19,177 nucleotides of DNA, from assembly GCA_021821425.1 (NCBI GenBank), contig JAKACL010000013.1, positions 1 through 19,177 on the forward strand. Reading direction: 5' to 3'. Every line of letters begins with the position of its first letter. Positions within the stretch are counted from its first letter, which is position 1. This DNA comes from Pseudomonadota bacterium (lineage in GTDB: Bacteria > Pseudomonadota > Gammaproteobacteria > Burkholderiales > Thiobacillaceae). This document shows, in pieces, positions 1 to 7,405 of the stretch. The position numbers were made by a program, and so were the translations under genes. A model generated the notes under the pieces. That model was not told the DNA's origin. It saw only the letters and a list, made by a program, of their open reading frames with translations, and ran no database searches.

Positions 1-165
1 CACCTGGCGCGCAACGAAGCGGAGCTGGAACGGCTGGATGCGTTGCCCGACAGCGATGCGATCCTGATCGGCGAGACGCTGAACCTGGTCGATCTGGTTG
101 AGGATGAAGTGTTGTTGAGCCTGCCGTTGGCAGCGATGCACGCAGAAGGTGAATGCCCCGTCTGA
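1..165 (+). CDS. yceD: YceD family protein (DUF177), C-terminal fragment
   Basis: The window opens inside this gene. Frame 1 is open from base 1 to a TGA at 163-165 and gives the last 54 residues. They include an acidic stretch (LVDLVEDEVLLSLPLAAMH) and a late Cys in GECPV, both typical of the YceD/DUF177 C-terminus. YceD proteins are small cytoplasmic proteins encoded just before rpmF in most proteobacteria; they have been linked to 23S rRNA/ribosome maturation, but the molecular role is poorly defined. The identification rests on the C-terminal motif and on rpmF starting 31 bases downstream. The N-terminus lies outside the window, so length and start cannot be judged. Confidence 0.85.
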   Translation, partial: HLARNEAELERLDALPDSDAILIGETLNLVDLVEDEVLLSLPLAAMHAEGECPV

Positions 166-196
166 GGGGCACACGAAATTTTTTTAGGAGCAAGAA

Positions 197-376
197 ATGG
201 CAGTCCAGCAGAACAAAAAGTCCCCGTCCAAGCGTGGCATGCACCGCTCGCACGATTTTCTGACCAACCCGCCGCTGGCCGTCGAGCCGACCACGGGCGA
301 AGCCCATCTGCGTCACCATATCAGCCCCAACGGCTTTTATCGTGGCCGCAAGGTCGTCAAGGCCAAAGGCGAATAA
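197..376 (+). CDS. rpmF: 50S ribosomal protein L32
   Basis: Encodes a 59-residue basic protein of the large ribosomal subunit. The start is typical ([20 protein letters not shown]) and the C-terminus carries the family's [15 protein letters not shown] segment. The length matches E. coli L32 (57 aa). The protein has no cysteine, so it is the zinc-independent C-minus form. A clear ribosome site, AGGAG at 186-190, lies 6 bases before the ATG and settles the start. rpmF sits between yceD and plsX, the usual proteobacterial arrangement linking ribosomal protein expression to the fatty acid genes. The gene is too short to appear in long-frame scans, but start, SD, length and neighbours all agree. 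Confidence 0.96.
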   Translation: MAVQQNKKSPSKRGMHRSHDFLTNPPLAVEPTTGEAHLRHHISPNGFYRGRKVVKAKGE

Positions 377-379
377 TTC

Positions 380-421
380 CCTGGCGCGCTGCGCTGCAGT
401 CATTAGACGGCCTGGCGCGCT
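380..421 (+). repeat. 11-bp direct repeat between rpmF and plsX
   Basis: The sequence CCTGGCGCGCT occurs at 380-390 and again, identical, at 411-421. The copies are 31 bp start to start, about three helical turns. They occupy most of the 70-bp rpmF-plsX gap. Such phasing is what a regulator binding the same face of DNA twice would need, but chance in GC-rich DNA is not excluded. No convincing promoter is visible between them, and plsX has no clear SD. Confidence 0.5.
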
Positions 422-446
422 TGATTCAGCCCACGCTTCCGGCTGT

Positions 447-1466
447 ATGAGAAACATCACAGTCGCCATTGATGTCATGGGGGGCGATCACGGCCCGCAT
501 GTCACCATCCCGGCGGCGATCCGTTGTCTTGCGCGCTACCCCGACCTGGGTGTCATTCTGGTCGGGCCGCAGGACGTCATCGCCGCCGAGCTCAAGGCGC
601 GCCGTGCCACACCCGGCCCCCGTCTGATCGTGCGCCACGCCAGCCAAGTGGTTGCGATGGACGAGGCGCCCGCGCTGGCGCTGCGCGGCAAAAAAGACTC
701 CTCCATGCGCATTGCCATCGACCTCGTCAAGTCCGGCGAGGCCGACGCCTGCGTGTCGGCCGGCAACACCGGTGCCCTGATGGCGACCGCGCGCTTCGTC
801 CTCAAAACCCTGCCCGGCATCGACCGTCCCGCCATTGCGGCCGTGATGCCGACGATCAAGGGGCATGCGCTGGTGCTGGACATGGGCGCCAACGTCGACT
901 GCACGGCCGAACACCTGCTGCAGTTCGGCGTCATGGGCGCGATGCTGGTATCGGCCGTCGAGCACCGGACGAACCCGAGCGTGGGCCTGCTGAACATCGG
1001 CGAGGAAGACATCAAGGGCAATGAAGTGGTGAAGCAGGCCGCCGAACTGCTGCGCGCGAGCCACCTGAACTTCTACGGCAACGTCGAGGGCGACGACATT
1101 TTCAAGGGCACCACCGATGTGGTGGTGTGCGACGGCTTTGTCGGCAACGTCACGCTGAAAGCCTCCGAAGGCCTGGCCAAGATGATATCCACCACGCTCA
1201 AGGCCGAGTTCAAGCGCAACCTGCTGAGCCGCATTGCCGGCCTGATCGCGCTTCCGGTGCTGAAGGCCTTCAAACAGCGGCTCGATCCGCGCCGCTACAA
1301 TGGCGCCACCCTGCTGGGACTGAAAGGCGTGGTGGTGAAAAGCCACGGCTCGGCCGACCGCTATGCATTCGAGCATGCGATCGAGACCGCCAGCGACGAA
1401 GTCCGCAACAAAGTGCTGGAGCGCATCAGCGACCAGATTCAACTTATTCAACGGGTAGCCGCTTGA
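447..1466 (+). CDS. plsX: Phosphate acyltransferase PlsX
   Basis: Cytoplasmic or membrane-associated enzyme that converts acyl-ACP and phosphate to acyl-phosphate, the donor for PlsY in the first step of phospholipid synthesis. The 339-residue product starts [17 protein letters not shown], the diagnostic PlsX N-terminus, and contains the [10 protein letters not shown] and [13 protein letters not shown] segments. The length equals the usual family length of about 340. The frame is open further upstream to 342, but that extension runs through rpmF and the intergenic gap and has no family similarity, so ATG 447 is chosen. No good SD precedes it. The stop codon overlaps the TTG start of fabH by 3 bases (bases 1464-1465 and adjacent), implying translational coupling. 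Gene order plsX-fabH-fabD is conserved in proteobacteria. Confidence 0.97.
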   Translation: MRNITVAIDVMGGDHGPHVTIPAAIRCLARYPDLGVILVGPQDVIAAELKARRATPGPRLIVRHASQVVAMDEAPALALRGKKDSSMRIAIDLVKSGEADACVSAGNTGALMATARFVLKTLPGIDRPAIAAVMPTIKGHALVLDMGANVDCTAEHLLQFGVMGAMLVSAVEHRTNPSVGLLNIGEEDIKGNEVVKQAAELLRASHLNFYGNVEGDDIFKGTTDVVVCDGFVGNVTLKASEGLAKMISTTLKAEFKRNLLSRIAGLIALPVLKAFKQRLDPRRYNGATLLGLKGVVVKSHGSADRYAFEHAIETASDEVRNKVLERISDQIQLIQRVAA

Positions 1467-2422
1467 CCTATTCCCGCATTCTTGGCACCGGCAGCTATCT
1501 TCCGGCCCGCATCCTGACCAACGCCGATCTCGAAAAACTGGTGGAGACCAACGATCAATGGATCGTTGATCGCACCGGCATCCGCGAACGGCATATCGCC
1601 GCCGAAGGCGAGTTCACCAGCGATCTGGGCGTCGAGGCGGCGCGTGCCGCGCTCGATGCGGCAGGCCTGGCAATCGATGACATCGACCTGCTGCTGGTTG
1701 CCACCACCACGCCCGATCTGGTGTTTCCCAGCACCGCCTGCATCATGCAGTCCAAGCTCGGTATGACCAACGGCAGGCCCGCGTTCGACCTGCAGGCGGT
1801 GTGCAGCGGTTTTATCTACGCCTTGAGCGTGGCCGACCAGTTCATCAAAACCGGTGCGGCCAGATACGTTCTGGTGGTCGGCGCCGAAACCCTGTCGCGC
1901 ATTACCGACTGGAACGACCGCGGCAACTGCATTCTGTGGGGCGACGGCGCCGGCGCTTTGGTGCTGGGCGCATCGACCGAACCCGGCATCATCGCGACCC
2001 ATATCCACGCCGACGGCCGTCACAAGGAATTGCTGCGCACCACCAGCGGCGCCTCGACCGGCATGAAAGAGCCCGCGCTGATGCGCATGGAAGGCAACGC
2101 CGTGTTCAAGATGGCAGTCAATACGCTCGACCGCATTGTCGACGAGACGCTGGAAGCCAATGGCCTGCAGAAATCCGATATCGACTGGCTGGTGCCGCAC
2201 CAGGCCAACATCCGCATCATTGCTGCCACCGCGAAGAAGCTCGGCATGAGCATGGACAACGTGGTGACCACTGTCGCCGGCCATGGCAATACCTCGGCCG
2301 CCTCGGTGCCGCTGGCGTTCGATGTGGCGGTGCGCGACGGCCGCATCAAGCGCGGCCAAACCGTGATGATGGAAGCTTTCGGCGGCGGCTTCACATGGGG
2401 CTCCGTGCTCCTGAAGTATTAA
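1463..2422 (+). CDS. fabH: 3-oxoacyl-ACP synthase III (FabH)
   Basis: Starts type II fatty acid synthesis by condensing acetyl-CoA with malonyl-ACP in the cytoplasm. The 319-residue product begins (M)[15 protein letters not shown], the normal FabH N-terminus (E. coli FabH is 317 aa). The catalytic triad is visible: Cys114 in QAVCSGF, His246 in VPHQANIR and Asn276 in GHGNTSAAS. The C-terminal [11 protein letters not shown] motif is also intact. The start codon is TTG at 1463 and overlaps the plsX stop in a TTGA. No in-frame ATG lies near enough to preserve the N-terminal strand, so TTG is well supported. FabH is the feedback-regulated entry enzyme of this operon. Confidence 0.97.
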   Translation: MTYSRILGTGSYLPARILTNADLEKLVETNDQWIVDRTGIRERHIAAEGEFTSDLGVEAARAALDAAGLAIDDIDLLLVATTTPDLVFPSTACIMQSKLGMTNGRPAFDLQAVCSGFIYALSVADQFIKTGAARYVLVVGAETLSRITDWNDRGNCILWGDGAGALVLGASTEPGIIATHIHADGRHKELLRTTSGASTGMKEPALMRMEGNAVFKMAVNTLDRIVDETLEANGLQKSDIDWLVPHQANIRIIAATAKKLGMSMDNVVTTVAGHGNTSAASVPLAFDVAVRDGRIKRGQTVMMEAFGGGFTWGSVLLKY

Positions 2423-2434
2423 GGAATGAACCCG

Positions 2435-3358
2435 ATGAAACTGGCTTTCGTATTCCCCGGGCAAGGCTCGCAATCGGTCGGCATGCTGCAGGGCCTCGCC
2501 GCGCGACCTGAAGTGCGCCTCATCTTTTCCGAAGCCTCCGACGCGTTGAGTCAGGACCTGTGGACGCTCGTGAGCGAAGGGCCGGCCGACGCGCTGAACC
2601 AGACCGTCAACACGCAGCCCGCCATGCTCGCCGCCGATATCGCGACCTGGCGCGTGTGGCAGGCGATGGGCGGACCGCAGCCCGAGTGGCTGGCCGGGCA
2701 CAGCCTTGGCGAATATGCCGCGCTTGTCGCGGCGGGCGCGCTGAGCTTCCCCGATGCCGTCAAGCTGGTGCGCTTCCGCGCCGAGGCGATGCAGGCGGCA
2801 GTACCCGAGGGCAGCGGCGCGATGGCGGCGATCCTCGGCCTCGACGATGACATTGTACGGGCCGTGTGCCTGGAGGCGGCAGCCGGCGACGTGGTCGAAG
2901 CGGTCAATCTCAATTCGCCTGGTCAGGTGGTGATTGCCGGCAGCCGCACGGCGGTCGAGCGCGCGATGGTGCTGGCGAAAGAAAAGGGCGCCAAACGCGC
3001 GCTGCCGTTGCCGGTGTCGGTTCCTTCGCATTCCTCGCTGATGCTGCCGGCCGCCGAGAAGCTGCTGGCGCACCTGCAGGACGTGGCGATCGTCGCGCCG
3101 ACGATTCCGGTGCTGCACAACACTGACGTCGAGACGCACGCCAGCCCGGAAGCCATACGCGTGGCGCTGGCCAGGCAATTGCATACCCCGGTGCGCTGGG
3201 TCGAAACCGTCCTGGCGCTGAAAGCCGCCGGCGCCGAGCGCGTGATCGAATGCGGCCCTGGCAAGGTGCTGGCCGGTCTGACCAAGCGCATCGACGACAG
3301 CCTGCCTGCCGTGGCGCTGGTCGACGAAACCAGCCTCGCAGCTGCACTCAGTCAATAA
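2435..3358 (+). CDS. fabD: Malonyl-CoA:ACP transacylase (FabD)
   Basis: Transfers malonyl from CoA to the phosphopantetheine of ACP, supplying extender units for FabH and FabF. From ATG 2435 the product has 307 residues (E. coli 309) and begins MKLAFVFPGQGSQSVGM. The nucleophile is Ser90 in GHSLGEYAAL, and its partner is His199 in SVPSHSSLM. An in-frame ATG at 2426 would add three residues, but the only SD-like sequence (AAGGA, 2421-2425) would then touch the start codon. From 2435 the same SD has a 9-base spacer, so 2435 is preferred and 2426 remains possible. The gap after fabH is short, and fabG follows 9 bases after the stop. Confidence 0.96.
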   Translation: MKLAFVFPGQGSQSVGMLQGLAARPEVRLIFSEASDALSQDLWTLVSEGPADALNQTVNTQPAMLAADIATWRVWQAMGGPQPEWLAGHSLGEYAALVAAGALSFPDAVKLVRFRAEAMQAAVPEGSGAMAAILGLDDDIVRAVCLEAAAGDVVEAVNLNSPGQVVIAGSRTAVERAMVLAKEKGAKRALPLPVSVPSHSSLMLPAAEKLLAHLQDVAIVAPTIPVLHNTDVETHASPEAIRVALARQLHTPVRWVETVLALKAAGAERVIECGPGKVLAGLTKRIDDSLPAVALVDETSLAAALSQ

Positions 3359-3367
3359 GGAGACATC

Positions 3368-4108
3368 ATGCTTCAAGGACAAATCGCCCTCGTGACCGGC
3401 GCCAGCCGCGGAATCGGCCAGGCCATCGCGCTGGCGCTCGGCAAGACAGGCGCCACCGTGATCGGCACCGCCACCAGCGATAAGGGCGCGCAGGCGATCA
3501 GCGATTACCTTGCAGCGGCCGGCATCCAGGGCGGCGGCAAGAAGCTCAACGTCACCGACGCCGCCGAAGTCGACGCCGTGATCGCAGCCATCGAAAAGGA
3601 TTTCGGCGCGATCGGCATTCTGGTCAACAACGCCGGCATCACCCGCGACAACCTGCTGATGCGGATGAAGGACGAGGAGTGGGACGACATCATGGCCACC
3701 AACCTGACCTCGGTGTTCCGCCTGTCGCGCGCGGTGCTGCGGGCGATGATGAAGGCACGCAGCGGCCGCATCATTTCCATCGCCTCGGTGGTCGGCGCGA
3801 TGGGCAATGCCGGGCAGACCAACTACAGCGCGGCCAAGGCCGGCATCATGGGCTTCACCAAGTCGCTGGCGCGCGAAGTCGGCAGCCGCAACATCACCGT
3901 CAACTGCGTCGCGCCGGGCTTCATCGACACCGACATGACGCGCGCGCTGCCCGAGGCGCAGCGCCAGGCGCTGCTGGCGCACATCCCGCTGGGGCGCCTC
4001 GGCGCAGCGGAAGACATTGCGCAGGCAGTCGCGTTTCTGGCCTCACCTGCAGCAGGGTATATCTCGGGCACTACATTACATGTCAACGGCGGCATGTACA
4101 TGGCGTAA
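3368..4108 (+). CDS. fabG: 3-oxoacyl-ACP reductase (FabG)
   Basis: NADPH-dependent short-chain dehydrogenase that performs the first reduction of each elongation cycle. The 246-residue product shows the classical SDR features: TGASRGIG cofactor loop at residues 10-17, NNAG in the middle, and the catalytic Ser140 (SIASVVG), Tyr153 and Lys157 (YSAAK). The C-terminal VNGGMYM is typical of FabG. An AAGGAG SD (3357-3362) that overlaps the fabD stop codon lies 5 bases before ATG 3368 and fixes the start. It is the last gene before a 72-base gap that appears to hold a new promoter for acpP. Confidence 0.97.
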   Translation: MLQGQIALVTGASRGIGQAIALALGKTGATVIGTATSDKGAQAISDYLAAAGIQGGGKKLNVTDAAEVDAVIAAIEKDFGAIGILVNNAGITRDNLLMRMKDEEWDDIMATNLTSVFRLSRAVLRAMMKARSGRIISIASVVGAMGNAGQTNYSAAKAGIMGFTKSLAREVGSRNITVNCVAPGFIDTDMTRALPEAQRQALLAHIPLGRLGAAEDIAQAVAFLASPAAGYISGTTLHVNGGMYMA

Positions 4109-4123
4109 TCGCCCCCTAAAGTT

Positions 4124-4132
4124 TGGTAAAAT
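4124..4132 (+). promoter_or_regulatory. Probable extended -10 promoter of acpP
   Basis: TGGTAAAAT fits an extended -10 element (TGnTATAAT with one mismatch). The hexamer at 4104-4109, 17 bp upstream, does not resemble a -35 box, which extended -10 promoters can tolerate. Transcription would start near 4138-4140, about 40 bases before the acpP ATG. ACP is needed in large excess over the other Fab proteins, so a separate promoter here makes biological sense. Prediction from sequence only. Confidence 0.5.
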
Positions 4133-4137
4133 CGTCC

Positions 4138-4158
4138 GGCTTCAATTTTGTTGAAGCC
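4138..4158 (+). promoter_or_regulatory. Perfect hairpin in the fabG-acpP gap / acpP leader
   Basis: GGCTTCAA, loop TTTTG, TTGAAGCC forms an uninterrupted 8-bp stem with a 5-base loop. It is followed by TTATTT, a poor U-tract, and then by the acpP SD (GAGAGGA, 4168-4174). It lies at the predicted 5' end of an acpP transcript, where a stem-loop could protect a short abundant mRNA. It could also partly terminate or process read-through from fabG. The sequence alone does not decide between these. Confidence 0.6.
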
Positions 4159-4180
4159 TTATTTCAAGAGAGGATCAGGA

Positions 4181-4414
4181 ATGGATAACGTACAGCGTGT
4201 AATCAAAGTCGTCGCCGAGCAACTGGGCGTGAACGAGGCAGACATCAAGAACGAGTCTTCCTTCGTCGGCGACCTGGGCGCTGACTCGCTCGACACCGTT
4301 GAACTGGTGATGGCGCTGGAAGAAGAGTTCGGTTGTGAAATTCCCGATGAAGAGGCCGAGAAGATCACCACCGTTCAGCAGGCCATTGATTACGTCAACA
4401 GCCACTCGAGCTGA
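4181..4414 (+). CDS. acpP: Acyl carrier protein
   Basis: Small acidic cytoplasmic carrier that holds growing acyl chains on 4'-phosphopantetheine for every enzyme of the fatty acid cycle. The 77-residue product (E. coli 78) has the phosphopantetheine site GADSLDTVE with Ser36 as the attachment residue, followed by the acidic recognition helix [11 protein letters not shown] and the conserved IPDEEAEKI. The frame is open from an earlier ATG at 4148, but that start lies inside the leader hairpin and adds residues foreign to the family. ATG 4181 with GAGAGGA six bases upstream is the start. It is flanked by fabG and fabF as in most proteobacteria and probably has its own promoter. Confidence 0.98.
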   Translation: MDNVQRVIKVVAEQLGVNEADIKNESSFVGDLGADSLDTVELVMALEEEFGCEIPDEEAEKITTVQQAIDYVNSHSS

Positions 4415-4490
4415 TCACCCGCGCAATTGATCGGTCTTCGCCCATTCGGTGAGCCGCATCAAGCCAGCGCAGATTTCAATGTGGATCGAT

Positions 4491-4504
4491 TTGGCATGCG
4501 CCAA
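4491..4504 (+). repeat. Inverted repeat in the acpP-fabF gap
   Basis: TTGGC-ATGC-GCCAA is a 5-bp perfect inverted repeat around a 4-base centre, shaped like a small operator. Just after it, 4507-4527 can fold as CCGCC(C)TG / CAGGCGG with a 6-base loop and one bulged base, again without a U-tract. The 171-base gap separates two genes that are otherwise in one packed series, so it may hold a control point for fabF. No clear promoter was found. Confidence 0.35.
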
Positions 4505-4585
4505 GCCCGCCCTGCATCGACAGGCGGACCTGCCAGCCGGCCGTTCAATTCCGGTTGTGCCGAATCCCTGAAGAAGGACTGACTT

Positions 4586-5818
4586 TTGTCCAAACGTCGC
4601 GTCGTCGTCACCGGCCTGGGGATCATTTCCCCGGTCGGCAACACCATCCCCGAAGCGTGGGAGAATCTGGTGGCTGGCCGCACCGGCATCGCCCGCATCG
4701 AACGCTTTGATCCGTCCCCCTTCGCTTCCCAGATGGCGGGCGAAGTCAAAAATTTCGATGTTGATCAGTATCTCAACCCGAAAGAAGCCCGCCGCATGGA
4801 TACCTTCATCCAGTACGGCATGGCGGCCGGCATCCAGGCGATCCGCGACTCGGGCATCGAAATCACCGATGCCAATGCCGAGCGTATCGGCATCAACATC
4901 GGCTCCGGAATCGGCGGCCTGCCGCTGATCGAGGAAACGCACACTTTGTTGCAGGAATCCGGCCCACGGAAGATTTCTCCCTTCTTCATTCCGGGTTCCA
5001 TCATCAACATGATTTCCGGCAACCTCTCGATTTTGTATGGGATCAAGGGGCCCAATCTGGCGGTGGTCACCGCCTGCACCACCGGCCTGCATGCGGTGGG
5101 CTTGTCGGCGCGGATGATCGAGCACGGCGATGCCGACATGATGGTTGCCGGCGGCGCCGAGTGCGCCATTTCGCCGCTGGGCGTCGGCGGCTTTTCCGCC
5201 GCGCGCGCGCTGTCCACCCGCAACGACGACCCGGCCACCGCCAGTCGTCCGTGGGACAAGGACCGCGACGGCTTCGTACTGGGCGAAGGCGCCGGCGTGC
5301 TGATGCTGGAGGAATACGAGCATGCCAAGGCGCGCGGCGCAAAAATCTACGCCGAAGTCTCGGGCTTCGGCATGAGCGGCGACGCCTACCACATGACGGC
5401 ACCGAGTACCGACGGGCCCAAGCGCTCGATGCTGAACGCGCTGCGTGATGCGGGCATCAATCCCGACCAGATTCATTACATCAACGCGCACGGCACCTCG
5501 ACCCCGCTGGGCGACAAGAACGAGACCGATGCGATCAAGCTCGCGCTCGGCGATGCGGCCTACAAGGCGGTGGTGAACTCGACCAAGTCGATGACCGGGC
5601 ACCTGCTCGGCGGCGCCGGCGGGGTGGAGTCGGTGTTTACCGTGCTAGCAGTCCACCACCAGATCTCGCCGCCCACCATCAACATCTTCTCGCAAGACCC
5701 GGCATGCGACCTCGATTATTGCGCCAACACGGCGCGTGAACTCAAGATCGACGCCGCGCTCAAGAACAACTTCGGGTTCGGCGGAACCAACGGCTCGCTG
5801 GTCTTCAAGCGCGTTTGA
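4586..5818 (+). CDS. fabF: 3-oxoacyl-ACP synthase II (FabF)
   Basis: Condensing enzyme for the elongation cycles, notably C16:1 to C18:1, acting on acyl-ACP and malonyl-ACP. The 410-residue product starts (M)[17 protein letters not shown] and has the KAS I/II triad: Cys164 in VVTACTTG, His302 in [11 protein letters not shown] and His339 in SMTGHLLGG. The C-terminal [11 protein letters not shown] loop is present. The start is TTG, with AAGGA (4574-4578) seven bases upstream; no ATG lies near the family N-terminus. The TGA stop is followed immediately by pabB; a TTG at 5815 would even overlap it. FabF rather than FabB is chosen from the sequence start and the position after acpP. Confidence 0.97.
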   Translation: MSKRRVVVTGLGIISPVGNTIPEAWENLVAGRTGIARIERFDPSPFASQMAGEVKNFDVDQYLNPKEARRMDTFIQYGMAAGIQAIRDSGIEITDANAERIGINIGSGIGGLPLIEETHTLLQESGPRKISPFFIPGSIINMISGNLSILYGIKGPNLAVVTACTTGLHAVGLSARMIEHGDADMMVAGGAECAISPLGVGGFSAARALSTRNDDPATASRPWDKDRDGFVLGEGAGVLMLEEYEHAKARGAKIYAEVSGFGMSGDAYHMTAPSTDGPKRSMLNALRDAGINPDQIHYINAHGTSTPLGDKNETDAIKLALGDAAYKAVVNSTKSMTGHLLGGAGGVESVFTVLAVHHQISPPTINIFSQDPACDLDYCANTARELKIDAALKNNFGFGGTNGSLVFKRV

Positions 5819-5838
5819 CCGTCGCCGCCGCGGAGTGC

Positions 5839-7179
5839 ATGCATACGCCCGAAATCCGGGAATGGCCGCTGCGGCCCGGTCAGCCGCCGCCTGACCTGAT
5901 CGGGCTGCAGGCGGCCCAGCCGCAGCGCTATCCCGGACTCTTTCTCAGCAGCGGCGATAGCGGCTGGGATGTGCTGTTCGCCTTTCCACAGGACCTCACC
6001 CGCATCGACGCCGCTGACGGCCTGTCACGCCTGCAGGCGCACCCGGCGATGCAGCGCCGGATCGAGCCGTCCGGCGCGGCGTTCCCACTGCCGTTCAGCG
6101 GCGGCTGGTTGTGCGCATGGGCCTATGAACTGGGCGGGCTGTTCGAGCCCAGCGTCGGCGCGACCGTCGACGACGCCCACTTCCCGGTGGCGTGGCTGCT
6201 GCGCATTCCGGCGGCGATCCTGTTCGATCGCGCGAGCGGCCGTTGCCTGTTGCTGGCCGAAGCCGGCCAGACCGCCCTGTTCGATCGGATGCAGGACGAT
6301 CTGGCCACGGCCGCGTCGCCGCTGGCCGCGGTGCCGGCCCTGCGCGCGCTGCGGGAAGACGACCCGGCCGCGTTTCTGGCAGGCGTCGCCCGCATCCAGG
6401 ATTACATCCGTGCCGGCGACGTGTTCCAGGTCAACCTGTCGCGCGGCTGGCGCGCCGAATTCGCGGCGCCGGTCCCTGCCGCCGCGCTGCTGGAACGCCT
6501 GATGCGAAAAAACCCGGCGCCGTTTTCCGCGCTGGTGCAGATGGAAGACTGGGCGATCGTGAGTTCGTCGCCGGAGCGGCTGGCGCGGCTCGCGCGCGAC
6601 GGCGTGCTCGAAACCCGCCCGATTGCCGGCACCCACCCGCGCAGCGAAGATGCGGCGGAGGACGCCGCGCTGCGTGCGCGCCTTGCAGCCCATCCGAAGG
6701 AGCGCGCCGAACATGTGATGCTGGTCGATCTCGAGCGCAACGACCTCGGGAGAGTCTGCGAACCGGGCAGCGTGGAGGTGGCGGCGCTGATGGAAATCGC
6801 CAGCTACCGCCACGTCCATCACATCGAATCGACCGTGCGTGGCCGGCTGCGCGACGGCATCAGCGTGTTCGACACCTTGCGCGCGGTGTTTCCCGGCGGC
6901 ACCATTACCGGCTGTCCCAAGGTGCGCACCATGCAGATCATCCGCGAACTCGAGCAGACCCCGCGGCGCAGCTATACCGGCAGCGTCGGCTATATCAACT
7001 GCGACGGCAGCTTCGACTTCAACATCCTGATCCGCAGCTTTCTGTTGCGCGGGGATACGGCCGATTTTCGCGCCGGCGCCGGCATCGTTGCCGATTCGGT
7101 GGCGACGCGCGAACTCGATGAAACGCGTGCCAAGGCGCGCGGCCTGTTGCGCGCGCTAGAACCTGGAAACGGCAGTTGA
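5839..7179 (+). CDS. pabB: Aminodeoxychorismate synthase component I (PabB)
   Basis: Chorismate-utilising enzyme that, with ammonia from a PabA glutaminase, makes 4-amino-4-deoxychorismate for p-aminobenzoate and folate. From ATG 5839 it has 446 residues (E. coli 453). Family motifs are FQVNLSRGW, ETRPIAGTHPR, VMLVDLERNDLGRVCEPG, FPGGTITGCPK, YTGSVGYIN and GAGIVADS. The active-site motif reads PIAGT, with Ala263 where E. coli PabB has the Lys of PIKGT. TrpE also has Ala there, so the motif alone does not separate the two; the adjacent pabC and folate-type context favour PabB. An alternative start is TTG 5815, which overlaps the fabF stop as TTGA but has no SD. ATG 5839 has GGAG with a short spacer. 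No pabA is in the window. Confidence 0.9.
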   Translation: MHTPEIREWPLRPGQPPPDLIGLQAAQPQRYPGLFLSSGDSGWDVLFAFPQDLTRIDAADGLSRLQAHPAMQRRIEPSGAAFPLPFSGGWLCAWAYELGGLFEPSVGATVDDAHFPVAWLLRIPAAILFDRASGRCLLLAEAGQTALFDRMQDDLATAASPLAAVPALRALREDDPAAFLAGVARIQDYIRAGDVFQVNLSRGWRAEFAAPVPAAALLERLMRKNPAPFSALVQMEDWAIVSSSPERLARLARDGVLETRPIAGTHPRSEDAAEDAALRARLAAHPKERAEHVMLVDLERNDLGRVCEPGSVEVAALMEIASYRHVHHIESTVRGRLRDGISVFDTLRAVFPGGTITGCPKVRTMQIIRELEQTPRRSYTGSVGYINCDGSFDFNILIRSFLLRGDTADFRAGAGIVADSVATRELDETRAKARGLLRALEPGNGS

Positions 7180-7216
7180 CCGCTCATCTGCCTTCGTCAA
7201 TTCGCAAGGATGCCCA

Positions 7217-7405
7217 ATGAGTGCCTCCGACATGCTTTTCCCTATGGGTAATCCGCTACACACCCGATTGCACGGTTTTCGGCTCTCCTGGCTGCGTTGT
7301 TCCTCCTTGCGGGGAATGACCCCGCCGCGTCGTCACGCCTTGCCAGGCAACCCAAAAACCGCACACTCAGGCGTGCCCAACTGTCGTTTCCAGGTTCCGG
7401 CATGA
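7217..7405 (+). CDS. Possible 62-residue leader peptide coupled to pabC
   Basis: A small open frame in the pabB-pabC gap. It has a good SD (AAGGA, 7206-7210) 6 bases before the ATG and ends in a TGA that overlaps the pabC ATG as ATGA. pabC itself has no clear SD, so ribosomes finishing here could start pabC. Much of the frame runs through the palindromic element at 7273-7361, and the peptide (rich in Arg, Leu, Pro) shows no recognised domain or signal peptide. It may be a chance product of the repeat insertion or a functional coupling ORF. No function is assigned. Confidence 0.3.
   Translation: MSASDMLFPMGNPLHTRLHGFRLSWLRCSSLRGMTPPRRHALPGNPKTAHSGVPNCRFQVPA
7273..7361. repeat. Imperfect palindromic element (REP/MITE-like)
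   Basis: The whole 89-bp segment is an inverted repeat centred at 7317 without gaps. The outer 20-base arms (7273-7292 and 7342-7361) pair at 16 positions, starting CGGTTTT and ending AAAACCG. The core GCGGGG-AATGA-CCCCGC pairs perfectly over 6 bp. Between arm and core the pairing is poor. Scattered pairs continue beyond both ends. It sits in the only loose junction of this part of the operon and encodes nothing recognisable. This is the form of an interspersed palindromic repeat or a decayed MITE; no second copy is in this window, so repeat status is inferred. Confidence 0.6.

Noticed and set aside
342..446. N-terminal extension of plsX to 342
   Set aside because: It would overlap the end of rpmF in another frame, has no family similarity, and the PlsX start motif begins exactly at 447.
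1448..3982. Open frame of 844 codons on the - strand across fabH-fabD-fabG
   Set aside because: It lies antisense to three enzymes with intact catalytic residues; composition is typical of an antisense shadow.
4148..4180. Earlier ATG for acpP
   Set aside because: It lies within the hairpin, has no SD, and adds residues absent from all acyl carrier proteins.
7297..7401. N-terminal extension of pabC through the palindromic element
   Set aside because: The added residues derive from the repeat; the PabC family start (MILVNG) is at 7402 and the length from there is normal.
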